Source: an uncultured Butyricicoccus sp. (lineage in GTDB: Bacteria > Bacillota > Clostridia > Oscillospirales > Butyricicoccaceae). Taken from it: 64,000 nucleotides of DNA. Positions 33,013 to 41,913 of this stretch are shown piece by piece. Position 1 is the first letter of the stretch; each line of letters begins with the position of its first letter. The position numbers and the translations under genes are program-made. Under the pieces are notes generated by a model. The model did no database searches. It was not told the DNA's origin and saw only the letters and a program-made list of their open reading frames with translations. Where the stretch lies: contig CAJFUJ010000026.1 of assembly GCA_904420185.1 (NCBI GenBank), forward strand, positions 1 through 64,000, read 5' to 3'.

Positions 33013-34377
33013 TTAGTGGCGGTCGCGTTTGTCGTAATCGCGGTAACGCGCCTGTTTGGATTTCATCATCTGCTGGCGGCGTTTTTTGCGGCGGCGTGAG
33101 CGGAAGATAATGAGAGAGAAGTATACGATAAATAGGACAATGATGACAACAACCAGCACCTTAAACAGATTGCTCTGGAAGAAGTTTTCGATCATGTCCG
33201 CATAATAGAGCACATCGGAGCGGGAGACGTCGCTTAGTGCCACCAGATCGACCGAACCGTAGTCCACCCCGTTGTAGCTGACGCGCATCGTGCCGATTTT
33301 TTGCCCGGCTGTGATGGGCGCGTCTACTGAATCGGGCACGTCGATGGTGCGTTCGACATCGGCTAGGTCAATATCGGTGGGGACGGTCCCCGAAACGCTG
33401 TCTGCGGTCACCAGCACCAGCTGATCCTCCTCGGTGGATAAGCGGACCTCAATTTGTTCAACCGTTTCACCTTCAGCGATCAGCTCCTGGCTTTCAAAGT
33501 TTTCAAAGCCCCATTCAAACAGACGGATGGTTTCGCTGAAGCTGAGCGGCTGGGTGGCGCCTTCGGGCATTTCACAGCCGAGCAGCACCGAGATGAGCTG
33601 GCCGCCATTCTTCTCGGCAGAGGCCACCAGGCAGTAGCCCGACTGGGAGGTATGTCCGGTTTTGACGCCAGTGGCATAAGCGTAATACTCCGGGCGGTGG
33701 CGGCTGTAAATGAGCATATTGGTGGTATAAACTTTGAGCGGGTTGCCACCGCGCGCCTCGGTCATGTTGTTGGCGCTCAGGGTTTTTTGGGCGGTGCTGA
33801 CGATGTCCTGGAAGGTTTCGTCTTGCATGGCCTGACGGGTGATGGTGTACAGATCACGGGCCGTGGTGTAGTGGTTGTCGTCGTGCAGGCCGTTGGGGTT
33901 GGAAAAATGGGTGTTTTCGCAGCCCAGTTCGGCGGCACGTTCGTTCATCATATCGACAAAGCCGTCAACCGAACCGCCGACATACCGCGCCAGGGTGTTG
34001 GCTGCTTCGTTGCCCGACGGCAGCATCAGGCCATACAGCAGGTCGATGATGGGGAGCTGTTCGCCTACCATAAACCCGGCCTGCGAGGTGTCGGCCTCTA
34101 CGCCGATGAAGTCCTCTTCGGTCACCTCGGCCAGCGCGTCCAGGTCGTCCACATTTTCGAGCACAAGCAGCGCAGTCATGATTTTGGTGGTGGAAGCAGG
34201 ATACATTTGGGTATCCGCATTGTTTTCATAAAGGACAAAGCCGCTTTCGGGGTCGGCCAAAAAGGCAGCCCGGGCCTGCGGCTGGGGGTCTTCGAGTGCG
34301 GCGGCATTCGGGAATAAACCGCCGAAAAAGACAAAAACCATGCAAAAAATGGTCAAAAATGCGCGCTTACTCTTCAT
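33013..34377 (-). CDS. dacF: D-alanyl-D-alanine carboxypeptidase (DacF/PBP5-type)
   Basis: A 454-residue serine peptidase S11 that trims the terminal D-Ala of peptidoglycan stem peptides outside the membrane. It has an N-terminal signal peptide (about residues 1-27) and the three penicillin-binding motifs: STTK with the nucleophile at Ser62, SGN at 121-123 and KTG at 239-241. A C-terminal domain and a final membrane helix near 415-435 with a strongly basic cytoplasmic tail follow. This is a membrane-spanning rather than amphipathic anchor. ATG at 34377 after GGAGG; it overlaps the small gene upstream by 11 bases. Confidence 0.93.
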   Translation of the reverse strand: MKSKRAFLTIFCMVFVFFGGLFPNAAALEDPQPQARAAFLADPESGFVLYENNADTQMYPASTTKIMTALLVLENVDDLDALAEVTEEDFIGVEADTSQAGFMVGEQLPIIDLLYGLMLPSGNEAANTLARYVGGSVDGFVDMMNERAAELGCENTHFSNPNGLHDDNHYTTARDLYTITRQAMQDETFQDIVSTAQKTLSANNMTEARGGNPLKVYTTNMLIYSRHRPEYYAYATGVKTGHTSQSGYCLVASAEKNGGQLISVLLGCEMPEGATQPLSFSETIRLFEWGFENFESQELIAEGETVEQIEVRLSTEEDQLVLVTADSVSGTVPTDIDLADVERTIDVPDSVDAPITAGQKIGTMRVSYNGVDYGSVDLVALSDVSRSDVLYYADMIENFFQSNLFKVLVVVIIVLFIVYFSLIIFRSRRRKKRRQQMMKSKQARYRDYDKRDRH

Positions 34378-34603
34378 TGTATTCCTCCAAATGGAAATCG
34401 GCATCGGTAAAGGAACCGCGCAGCACAGCCGGTTTGGGCGGGATGCGGCGGATGGGATCGTAACGGAAGGAACGGCAGTTGCCATCGATGGGGACAATAC
34501 CGCGCTTATAGCAAGTCATATGTGTGTCATCCAGGGGATTGGCACGGCTGCAATAGGAGCAGCGCGGCTCAATATCCCGCCGGAACAGTTTGCTGCGGAA
34601 CAT
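34367..34603 (-). CDS. small conserved Cys-containing protein upstream of dacF
   Basis: A 78-residue basic protein with a CSYC...C...C cluster near residues 15-43 that could bind zinc (CSYCSRANPLDDTHMTCYKRG, then GNC). I recall similar short proteins in Clostridia but no named function. The ATG follows GGGAGG and its stop lies 11 bases inside dacF, so the two are cotranscribed and probably coupled. A role linked to envelope or sporulation is only guilt by association. Confidence 0.7.
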   Translation of the reverse strand: MFRSKLFRRDIEPRCSYCSRANPLDDTHMTCYKRGIVPIDGNCRSFRYDPIRRIPPKPAVLRGSFTDADFHLEEYNEE

Positions 34604-34713
34604 AAAAAACCTCCCAGCATCAAATGTGAGGGGCAGACCATTGGATCACCCTGTTAGAAAAAGTGCGCACAGCTTGTGCCGCGCCCACTCATATTTTTTA
34701 GAGAATGATTTTA

Positions 34714-35820
34714 TTATAGCCGATTGTGGCGGCGTTTTCCATAGGTGATAGTTAACAAAATCGTGACAATTCCTGCGGGGATCAGCCCATAAGAGGGGGC
34801 GGGAAGCGGGACTGCCATGGGCGCGAGGGTCAGAACCCGCTGGGGCAAGGCGGCGCTGCAAAGGACAGCCAGGGCGGCGGCGATCAGGGCATGGAGGATT
34901 TTGCCTGCAAACAGCCGCTTGAGCGACAAACCGGTGCCGGATAGTACGCTCATGGATTGGCACCAGACCGATAGCCCGCCAAAGGCCAGCAGCGCGCTGG
35001 TGACCGGCAGCAAAAACCGGCCGTCCAGTGCCGCCTCGGGCAAAATGGCCAAGCCGCGCGTCAGCTCAAGCCCGCCGTAGACCAGCGGCCAGACCGCATC
35101 ATCCGGCAGGCCGAACAGGCGGCACACCGGCGTCAGTAGCCACGCCAATCCGGCTAGCAGGCCGCCGGCTTCCAACAGGCCGGCCAGAACCGCGAACAGG
35201 GTGATAAAGGCGGCCACTTGGATGCTGGTTTGGGCGGCTTTTTCACAGGCATGGACCAGCGATCGGGAAAAGGCCGGCGGCGCGGCGGATGCGGCTGGAG
35301 GAATATGCGGTGTGCAGCCCCTGCCGGGTGTAGTCAATACCAGCCCGGTCAGCAGCGCCGAAACGATGTGTATGCCGTAGAGCAGCAGCCCGGCCTGAAC
35401 CGAACCCAGCACACCTGCGCCGCATACGCCGACGATGAACGCCGGGCCGGTGTTGTTGCAAAAGCCGAGCAGCCGTTCGGCCTGTTCGCGGGACAGCTGT
35501 TGGGCGCGGTACAGTTCGGCTGCCGTCGCCGCGCCGACCGGGTATCCGCCGGTCAGGCCCAGCAGCAGCGCGCCTGCCGCGCTGCCTGGCAGGCCGTAGA
35601 GCTTCCACAGGGGGGCGGCGCACACGCGGCCCAGCGCCGCCAGGACACCGGTGTCGGCCAGCAGTGAGCTGGCGGCAAAGAAGGGGAAAAGGGAGGGAAT
35701 GGCGGTGGTGAAAGCTAGGCGCAGGCCATAGGCCGCGCCTTCCCGGGCCGCGCTTGCCCCAAAAAGCAGTGCGGCGAAAAAGCCCAGTGCCACCAGGGCG
35801 GGCAGTAGACGGCGGTTCAT
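34714..35820 (-). CDS. ylbJ: sporulation integral membrane protein YlbJ
   Basis: A 368-residue polytopic membrane protein (about eight to nine helices) with two nucleoside-recognition (Gate)-type halves. The N-terminal half has FTTAIPSLFPFFAASSLLADTG, and the block LTGGYPVGAATAAELYRAQQLSREQAERLLGFCNNTGPAF is the YlbJ signature. The B. subtilis protein is needed for spore cortex. The second ATG of the pair ATG-CAT-ATG (35820) is best placed six bases after GGAGGG. It is divergent from the yqfC-yqfD-phoH operon. Confidence 0.88.
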   Translation of the reverse strand: MNRRLLPALVALGFFAALLFGASAAREGAAYGLRLAFTTAIPSLFPFFAASSLLADTGVLAALGRVCAAPLWKLYGLPGSAAGALLLGLTGGYPVGAATAAELYRAQQLSREQAERLLGFCNNTGPAFIVGVCGAGVLGSVQAGLLLYGIHIVSALLTGLVLTTPGRGCTPHIPPAASAAPPAFSRSLVHACEKAAQTSIQVAAFITLFAVLAGLLEAGGLLAGLAWLLTPVCRLFGLPDDAVWPLVYGGLELTRGLAILPEAALDGRFLLPVTSALLAFGGLSVWCQSMSVLSGTGLSLKRLFAGKILHALIAAALAVLCSAALPQRVLTLAPMAVPLPAPSYGLIPAGIVTILLTITYGKRRHNRL

Positions 35821-35941
35821 ATGCATCCCTCCGGTTTTGTGGTGAAAATGCGCACAAGCGGCGCGATTTAGTGTATGCGGCTGCAACCCGGCATAGTACA
35901 GGCCGCGGCTGCATAGGCTTGTGAGAAGGGAGGCGAACCCC

Positions 35942-36253
35942 ATGGGCGAATGGAAGAAAATGCGGGAGCTCTTCCTGGTGGAAGATCTGAACCCACATCT
36001 GCCCTATGTGGAGCTGGTTGGCGACCGGCGCGTATTGATTGAAAACCATCAAGGGATTTTGGAATACAGTGACACGGTCATGCGGGTGGCGGTCGGTGGA
36101 ATGGAGTTGTGTATTTCGGGGGAGAATATGGATCTGCGGGTCCTGACCCTGCATGAATTGACCATTGCGGGCACCATCCGCTCTCTGGAGTATATTTGCC
36201 GGAGCAAGGAGGGGGAGCATGATACGCAAGGCGCTAAACCTGCTGGCCGGTGA
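35942..36253 (+). CDS. yqfC: YqfC, YabP/YqfC family sporulation protein
   Basis: A 103-residue beta-rich protein of the YabP/YqfC family. It shows the typical start with ELFLVEDLNPHLPYVELVGDRRVLIENHQGI, the repeated strand pairs and ends with the region shared with yqfD. The ATG at 35942 follows AAGGGAGG. It overlaps yqfD by 35 bases in another frame. In sporulating Firmicutes yqfC and yqfD are mother-cell genes. Confidence 0.88.
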   Translation: MGEWKKMRELFLVEDLNPHLPYVELVGDRRVLIENHQGILEYSDTVMRVAVGGMELCISGENMDLRVLTLHELTIAGTIRSLEYICRSKEGEHDTQGAKPAGR

Positions 36254-37493
36254 GGTGCGCATCCAGGTGCGCGGGGCGTCAGTCGAGCGATTCCTTAATC
36301 AGTGTGCCCGCGGCGGCATTGGGCTGAAAAAGACCCATCGGGTGGATTTTGGCGAGCTGCATACCACGGTTTCGGTACGGGATTTCAAACGGCTGCGCGG
36401 CCTGATGGGGCGCACCGGCTGCCGGGTACACATCCTGCGGCGGCGGGGCGCACCCTTTACCCTGCACCGGCTCAAGCGGCGGTATGTGCTGCTGGCCGGA
36501 GGATTCGCCATGGCCGCCCTGTTCTTTGCGCTGAGCAATTTCGTTTGGGTGGTGGAGGTGCAGGCCGAACCGGGAATTTCCACCTATATGTTGCGCGAAG
36601 CACTGCGGGAGGCAGGGGCCTATGCAGGCGTGCCGATTGCTGCGGTGGATGAGACCCAGATCCGGGAGTATGTGCGCGCCAAGATGCAGGACAGCATCGA
36701 TTTTTTGACCGTGAGCCGCATCGGCAATGTGATCTCGGTCAAAGCATTCGGCGGACAGGAGCGCCCGCAGGTGCAGGACGATCAAGCGGTTACCGGCATT
36801 GTTGCAGCGCGGGACGGGCGCATTCTGCAAATGGAGGTATTGGGCGGCAACCCGTTGGTGGAGCCGGGCGACGTCGTGCAGCGCGGGCAGCAGCTGGTCT
36901 CTGCGTATACGCCGCCCACAACCGAGCAGGGGCTGGGCCACATCGGGCACGGCGATGCGCGCATCATTGCGGAAACCAGGCGGGTGGAAACCTCAGTCCG
37001 CCCGCTGGAGAGCACCCAAAAACAGTACACCGGCAAGATTAAGACCCAATTTGCCTTGATTTTGGGCAATACACGGATAAATTTGTATTTTGGCAGTGGC
37101 ATTTCGGCCGGGGAATGCGACAAACGGGTTTCGGTGCACCGGCTGTCCTTTGGGCAGGGGACTGTATTCCCGGTTGCACTCGTGCGGCAGGAATACACCT
37201 ACTACGAAGCCGCATCACAGACTGACGACGCCCAGCAGCTGCGCGAACAACTGGAACAAAACACCCTGGCGCGGATGCAGACCGACATGATCCAAGGACA
37301 GGTGGATGTCTGGCATAGTGAGCGCCAAATCCGCCAAGGCGGCTTGTTCGTGACTGTCCATGCATCGTGTACCGAGGAGATCGGGCTGGAGATTTCCGAG
37401 GAGGGCCTTTCGTTGCCGCCGCCCGCAGAAGAAACAGACGAGGACAAGGCGGCGGCGCTGGCTTGTGTTTACCGGCAAGGCATGATAGAATAA
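36219..37493 (+). CDS. yqfD: YqfD, stage IV sporulation membrane protein
   Basis: A 424-residue protein with one transmembrane helix (about residues 90-110) and a large extracytoplasmic region. The N-terminal HTTVSVRDFKRLRGLMG and RRYVLLAGG segments are typical of YqfD. The ATG at 36219 sits after GGAGGGGG inside the end of yqfC. It acts in the same sporulation step as YqfC in B. subtilis. It is followed 45 bases later by phoH, as in other Firmicutes. Confidence 0.9.
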   Translation: MIRKALNLLAGEVRIQVRGASVERFLNQCARGGIGLKKTHRVDFGELHTTVSVRDFKRLRGLMGRTGCRVHILRRRGAPFTLHRLKRRYVLLAGGFAMAALFFALSNFVWVVEVQAEPGISTYMLREALREAGAYAGVPIAAVDETQIREYVRAKMQDSIDFLTVSRIGNVISVKAFGGQERPQVQDDQAVTGIVAARDGRILQMEVLGGNPLVEPGDVVQRGQQLVSAYTPPTTEQGLGHIGHGDARIIAETRRVETSVRPLESTQKQYTGKIKTQFALILGNTRINLYFGSGISAGECDKRVSVHRLSFGQGTVFPVALVRQEYTYYEAASQTDDAQQLREQLEQNTLARMQTDMIQGQVDVWHSERQIRQGGLFVTVHASCTEEIGLEISEEGLSLPPPAEETDEDKAAALACVYRQGMIE

Positions 37494-37538
37494 GAAAAAA
37501 GGACACTGATGCCGTGCCTATGGAGGAGGACGACCTAT

Positions 37539-38549
37539 TTGCACAGTGAAAGAATTTCTCTGGATGTTTCCGCATTGCAGGATTTGTTCGGCGTAGGGGA
37601 CACCAACCTCAATGCCATTGAAAAAACGCTCTCGGTCAGCGTTTCCACCCGCGGCGGCTTTGTGGAGGTTAGCGGCGAGGAAGGCAACGTACACTTGGCG
37701 ATCGATACCCTGCGGACCTTGGAAAAAATGCATAAAAACGGCGAAACCTTGAACGATTTCGCCGTTGTGCGCGCGATTGACCTGGTGCGCGAAGGGCAGG
37801 GCGACGCGATGGTGGCAGCCATGCAGGACACCATCGCCATCGCCAACAACGGTACGCCCATCAAATGCCGCACCATCGGCCAGCGTAAATATGTCGAGGC
37901 CATGCGCAAAAACACCGTGACCATCTGCATCGGTCCGGCCGGTACGGGCAAGACCTATCTGGCCGTCGCGGCCGTGGTCGGTATGCTCAAGCGCAAAGAG
38001 ATCGAGCGCATTGTCATGTGCCGCCCCGCGGTGGAAGCCGGCGAAAAGCTCGGCTTCCTGCCCGGCGATTTGCAAAACAAAGTCGATCCCTATCTGCGCC
38101 CGCTCTATGACGCGCTGGACGAGCTGCTCGGACACGACACCGTGCAGCGGTATATCGAAAACCGCACGATCGAAATCGCGCCGCTGGCCTATATGCGCGG
38201 CCGCACCCTCAAAAATGCGGGGTGCCTGATCGATGAATGCCAGAATATGACCCTCATGTCGCACAAGCTGATTTTGACCCGCTTGGGCGAGGGGTCCCGC
38301 ATGATCCTCACCGGCGACATCACCCAGATCGACCTGCCCGACGGCACCGAGTCCGGCCTGGCCAAATGCGCCGAGCTGCTGTCGGACATCGAAGGCATCG
38401 GCGTGGTGCGTCTGAACAGCCGGGATGTCATCCGGCACAAGCTGGTCGGCCAAATCGTCAAGGCATTCGACAAATACGAGGGCCAGAAAAAGGACAAGAA
38501 ACCCCCAAAAGTGGACAAGTACCGGTTCCGCAAGATGACGGGCAGATAA
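37539..38549 (+). CDS. phoH: PhoH family ATPase
   Basis: A 336-residue cytoplasmic ATPase with an N-terminal KH-like region (about residues 1-110) and the PhoH nucleotide-binding core. Walker A is GPAGTGKTYLA near residues 130-140 and Walker B is LIDECQNMT near residues 230-238. The family is linked to RNA metabolism, but the biochemical role is not settled. The TTG at 37539 is ten bases after AGGAGG; an in-frame ATG at 37509 has no ribosome site. In most Firmicutes it is followed by ybeY; here ybeY lies 24 kb downstream. Confidence 0.92.
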   Translation: MHSERISLDVSALQDLFGVGDTNLNAIEKTLSVSVSTRGGFVEVSGEEGNVHLAIDTLRTLEKMHKNGETLNDFAVVRAIDLVREGQGDAMVAAMQDTIAIANNGTPIKCRTIGQRKYVEAMRKNTVTICIGPAGTGKTYLAVAAVVGMLKRKEIERIVMCRPAVEAGEKLGFLPGDLQNKVDPYLRPLYDALDELLGHDTVQRYIENRTIEIAPLAYMRGRTLKNAGCLIDECQNMTLMSHKLILTRLGEGSRMILTGDITQIDLPDGTESGLAKCAELLSDIEGIGVVRLNSRDVIRHKLVGQIVKAFDKYEGQKKDKKPPKVDKYRFRKMTGR

Positions 38550-38694
38550 GAGAATGCGTGGGCAATTCCTTTGGGGGATGGGAGCTGGGGCAGTAGGTGC
38601 ACTGCTACGCGAGCGCACGGCCGGGGCATCGAACCCCAGCCGCGCGCAGGCTCCGGCCAGCCGGGGACGGCTGGCCTAACCACACGCCCTAAAA

Positions 38695-38718
38695 AACAAT
38701 CCCCCGGATTGTTTTTTT
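38695..38718 (+). terminator. terminator of the yqfC-phoH operon
   Basis: AACAATCC (38695-38702) pairs with GGATTGTT (38706-38713), then a run of T. Upstream, GGCCAGCC (38655-38662) pairs with GGCTGGCC (38669-38676). Confidence 0.75.
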
Positions 38719-38771
38719 GCCCTGGCGGGCCGGGCTTTCGAGCCTCGCCATCCGAAGCGGATAAAATAAAA

Positions 38772-38796
38772 AAATCTCCTCAAAAAGAGGAGATTT
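38772..38796. terminator. terminator of tRNA-Gly(GCC)
   Basis: AAATCTCCTC (38772-38781) pairs with GAGGAGATTT (38787-38796), loop AAAAA; flanked by T-rich sequence on both strands. Confidence 0.75.
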
Positions 38797-38803
38797 TTTG
38801 TTT

Positions 38804-38879
38804 TGGAGCGGATGACGAGGCTCGAACTCGCTACCTCCACCTTGGCAAGGTGGCGCTCTACCAGATGAGCTACATCCGC
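38804..38879 (-). tRNA. tRNA-Gly (anticodon GCC)
   Basis: A 76-base cloverleaf with encoded CCA, acceptor GCGGATG/CATCCGC, anticodon stem CCACC/GGTGG with loop TTGCCAA, T loop TTCGAGC. It has its own promoter and terminator. Confidence 0.95.
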
Positions 38880-38904
38880 ATATCGTTCGTTCAGAACGAT
38901 ATTT

Positions 38905-38933
38905 ATTATACCAGGCGGATGCCGGGGAGTCAA
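38905..38933 (-). promoter_or_regulatory. promoter of tRNA-Gly(GCC)
   Basis: Minus strand TTGACT (38928-38933) and TATAAT (38905-38910) with a 17-base spacer. A hairpin ATCGTTC/GAACGAT (38882-38900) lies in the leader. Confidence 0.7.
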
Positions 38934-38987
38934 GCATTATTTGCAGAAAATTTCCGCTTTTTTTACGCACCCAAATGTGCGGTAGGG

Positions 38988-40214
38988 TTAATACCCCAAA
39001 ATTTCGCCGATGAGCACGATTTCATACCGCTCAAACGACAGCGGCGGTCCCATATGGACGACCAGGCTGCGACAGATGCGCGCTGGGCTGCGGCAGTCGT
39101 GGCATTTACCATCCACCGCGCAAGGGGTTTGGACCTTGAGCCGCTGGGCGTTGCGGGGCGCAGCGACGTTGCGGGCACGTTCGATCGCGTCCTGCACCGT
39201 GGGAGCCAGCTTATTCAGGCCGCACACCATAAAGCAGGTTTTTGCGCCGTAGAGCGAAGCGGCCACCCGGTTGGAAGCACCGTCGATGTTCACCACTTCG
39301 CCGGTGGCCGACAGGCCGTTGGCCGAGGTCACAAAAATTTGGGCGTTCACACAGGGGGCTTCGCCCTTCCAGTGCCAATGCACTTGGGCGGTCTGGGACA
39401 GCGCCTCATAAGCGCCCATTTGATCCAGGGTGATCGAACCGCCAAAGCCCACCGTCTTACCGGCGCATTCCTGGGCCAGATAGGCGGTTGCCTGCTCCTT
39501 GGTTGCAAAGTAGGTAAAGGCAAAGCCGTGCGAGGTGAAGGCCTTTTGCAGCGCATCGATGTCGGGGCCGAGCAGCAGCGTGGACAGTTCATACGGCCGG
39601 TCGGCCAGCTGGACCGCGCCTGCCTCCACCAAGGTTTCCCGGCTGCGGAACCCCCAGGTCACGCCGATGGCGTCGATGCCGGCGTTCTGGGCTGTATGGA
39701 TGTCCACCGCGCTGTCACCGAGATAAACGGTGCTTTCAGGCGCAGCGCCCAGGTCGGAAAGGATTTCCTTACAAGAAGCCGGATCGGGCTTGCGGGGCAC
39801 GTCCGGCCGTTCGCCCAACGTTAGATCGACCAGGCGCGGGAAAAAGTGACGGATGAGCGCTTTGGCCGCGGGATCATATTTGTTGGACAGCACCGCGATA
39901 CGCATACCGGCATCTTTGAGCGCCTGCAAAAGCTCGGTCACGCCCGGGTACGGATGGGTATAGTCCATCAGGTGGTCGTTGTAGTAGGTGCGGAAGGCTG
40001 CCAGACAGGCGTCGATCTCGCTGTCCGGCGTGCCGTCGGGCATACAGCGCGTAATGAGGTTGCGGATGCCGTTGCCCACCCGCTCACGCACCTGGGTTTC
40101 GGTGACCGGGGGCAGGCCGCGCGGTGTAATCGCGGCGTTGACCGCTTCCCGTAGATCCCCCAAAGTGTTGAGCAAGGTACCGTCCAAATCAAAAATTGCA
40201 GTTGTGTACTTCAT
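38988..40214 (-). CDS. fusion of phosphoglycolate phosphatase (HAD) and LUD domain
   Basis: One uninterrupted 408-residue frame holding two complete domains. Residues 1-215 are a Gph-type HAD phosphatase: FDLDGTL with nucleophile Asp9 and Asp11, VLSNKYD as second motif, KPDP with the catalytic Lys and YLGDSAVDI as the metal site. Residues 217-408 are a single LUD (LutC/YkgG-like) domain: TVGFGGSITLDQMGAYEAL, SANGLSATGEVVNIDG, NKLAPTVQDAIERARNVAAP and a Cys cluster CAVDGKCHDCRSPARIC. There is almost no linker. LUD domains normally occur alone or in the LutB/LutC lactate oxidation proteins. Cotranscription with malQ, which is 36 bases upstream on the same strand, is likely. Confidence 0.85.
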   Translation of the reverse strand: MKYTTAIFDLDGTLLNTLGDLREAVNAAITPRGLPPVTETQVRERVGNGIRNLITRCMPDGTPDSEIDACLAAFRTYYNDHLMDYTHPYPGVTELLQALKDAGMRIAVLSNKYDPAAKALIRHFFPRLVDLTLGERPDVPRKPDPASCKEILSDLGAAPESTVYLGDSAVDIHTAQNAGIDAIGVTWGFRSRETLVEAGAVQLADRPYELSTLLLGPDIDALQKAFTSHGFAFTYFATKEQATAYLAQECAGKTVGFGGSITLDQMGAYEALSQTAQVHWHWKGEAPCVNAQIFVTSANGLSATGEVVNIDGASNRVAASLYGAKTCFMVCGLNKLAPTVQDAIERARNVAAPRNAQRLKVQTPCAVDGKCHDCRSPARICRSLVVHMGPPLSFERYEIVLIGEILGY

Positions 40215-40250
40215 TCCCTGTAACCGTCCTTAATATTTTGATAGTTTGGC

Positions 40251-41759
40251 TTACTTGCCCTGATAGGGCCGGTAGCGCTTATAGGTTTCTGTAATCTCAC
40301 GCAACATCCGTGCGACATTGGGGTTGACCGCTTCTTGGCGCACCCGCCAGCACCAATTCCCGCCCACAGTGGCTGGGACGTTCATGCGCGCGTCTGCTCC
40401 CAGCGAAAGGATGTCCTGCATGGTGGTCATGGTGATGCAGGCGCAAGAGGCCCAGACGCTTTTGATCGCGCTCCAACCCAGCGCTTCGCTGGTCGAGGAA
40501 CGCAAATAGCGGTAGGCAAACTGCCGCTCATCTTCGTTACAGATGTCCATGATCTGCTCACAGATGCTTTGGCTGTCATGGGTCGAGGTGTAGACGATCA
40601 TATTGGGGCGGTAGTTGTGGGGCAAGTGTTCGTTGTCATTCCACACATCAAAGCCAAAGATGAGCACTTTCATGCCCGGGAACCCGCTGGCTTTGAGCAG
40701 GGCGCGCACCTTGTCGGTGATCAGTCCCAAGTCCTCGGCGATCACCGGCAGCTCACCCAGCGCGCCCTCGAGCGCGCGCAGCAGCTTCATGCCCGGGCCC
40801 TTGCACCAGCGGCCTTTGACCGCGTTTTCCGCCCCAGCGGCGACTTCCCAATAGGCTTCCAAGCCACGGAAGTGGTCGATGCGGATGACGTCAAACAGCG
40901 CCAAGTTGCTTTTCATGCGCCAGATCCACCAGCCAAAGCCGTCGGCCTCGTGTACCTTCCAGTCGTAGACTGGATTGCCCCACAGCTGGCCGGTTTCCGA
41001 ATAGTAGTCCGGAGGCACGCCGGCCACCCGCTTGGGGCTGAAATCGGGTTTGAGCTTAAAAAGTTGCGGATGCTGCCATACATCGGCCGAATCAGGCGAA
41101 ACATAGATTGGGATGTCGCCGATGATCTGCACACCATGGGTGTTGGCGTAGACGTGCAGCGCGTCCCACTGGGCGAAGAAGATGTACTGCAAAAAGATGC
41201 GGAAATCGATCTCGCTGGCAAGCTCGTCCTTGACCTGCTGCAGCGCTGCCGGGTCGCGGTCGCGCACCGCGGTGTCCGGCCAATCCCAGAGCGGGCGTCC
41301 CTCATACTTTTCCTCTTTCAGCGCCATGAACAGCGCATAGTCCTCGATCCAGTCGCTGTTTTGGCGGCGGAAGGCGGCAATCTCCTGCTGCATTTGCGCA
41401 TCGATCCGCGCGAAGGCGCGGCGCAGCAGCGGTGGCCGGGTTTCGGATAGGGCGATGAAGTCCACCTTGTCGGGCGTGTGGGCAAATTCGGCTGCATCGA
41501 TCTCGTCTTGGGTCAGCAGCCCTTGTTCGGCCAAGGCGTCCAGGTCGATCATCAGGTAATTGCCCGCAGCCGCCGAAAAGCACTGGTAGGGCGAGTCGCC
41601 AAACCCGGTGTGGCCGAGCGGGAGCACCTGCCAATACCGCTGGCCGGCGGCCTCAAGAAAATCGACAAAGTCATACGCCGCCTTGCCGAGCGAACCGACG
41701 CCGTGCGGCGAAGGCAGGGAAGTGATGTGCATGAGCACACCGCTGGAGCGTTCAAACAT
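40251..41759 (-). CDS. malQ: 4-alpha-glucanotransferase (amylomaltase)
   Basis: Glycoside hydrolase family 77 enzyme of 502 residues, full length for the bacterial enzyme. It transfers alpha-1,4-glucan segments between maltodextrins and to glucose, in the cytoplasm. The catalytic residues sit in RIDHFRG (nucleophile Asp), VIAEDLG (acid/base Glu) and TSTHDSQS (third Asp). The N-terminal SSGVLMHITSLPSPHGVGSLG is typical. ATG at 41759 follows GGAGG. It stands upstream of the HAD-LUD gene. No glycogen phosphorylase or other mal gene is in the window. Confidence 0.95.
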   Translation of the reverse strand: MFERSSGVLMHITSLPSPHGVGSLGKAAYDFVDFLEAAGQRYWQVLPLGHTGFGDSPYQCFSAAAGNYLMIDLDALAEQGLLTQDEIDAAEFAHTPDKVDFIALSETRPPLLRRAFARIDAQMQQEIAAFRRQNSDWIEDYALFMALKEEKYEGRPLWDWPDTAVRDRDPAALQQVKDELASEIDFRIFLQYIFFAQWDALHVYANTHGVQIIGDIPIYVSPDSADVWQHPQLFKLKPDFSPKRVAGVPPDYYSETGQLWGNPVYDWKVHEADGFGWWIWRMKSNLALFDVIRIDHFRGLEAYWEVAAGAENAVKGRWCKGPGMKLLRALEGALGELPVIAEDLGLITDKVRALLKASGFPGMKVLIFGFDVWNDNEHLPHNYRPNMIVYTSTHDSQSICEQIMDICNEDERQFAYRYLRSSTSEALGWSAIKSVWASCACITMTTMQDILSLGADARMNVPATVGGNWCWRVRQEAVNPNVARMLREITETYKRYRPYQGK

Positions 41760-41913
41760 AAGGAAATCCTCCGAAAAGGCAAAAGCCGTGAATGATAAGA
41801 GATGTCTGTATCATTATAAAAGGGAAACGATGATTTGTCAAATATGCTGGTGAAAAATACGAAAAATCCACATCTTTCAGTCTTTTTGTACAAAGGGTGC
41901 AGGTGGAATCGCA

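Noticed and set aside
38600-38660. A possible complete tRNA gene on the minus strand
   Set aside because: Only a T-arm-like hairpin is visible; acceptor, D and anticodon arms cannot be drawn.
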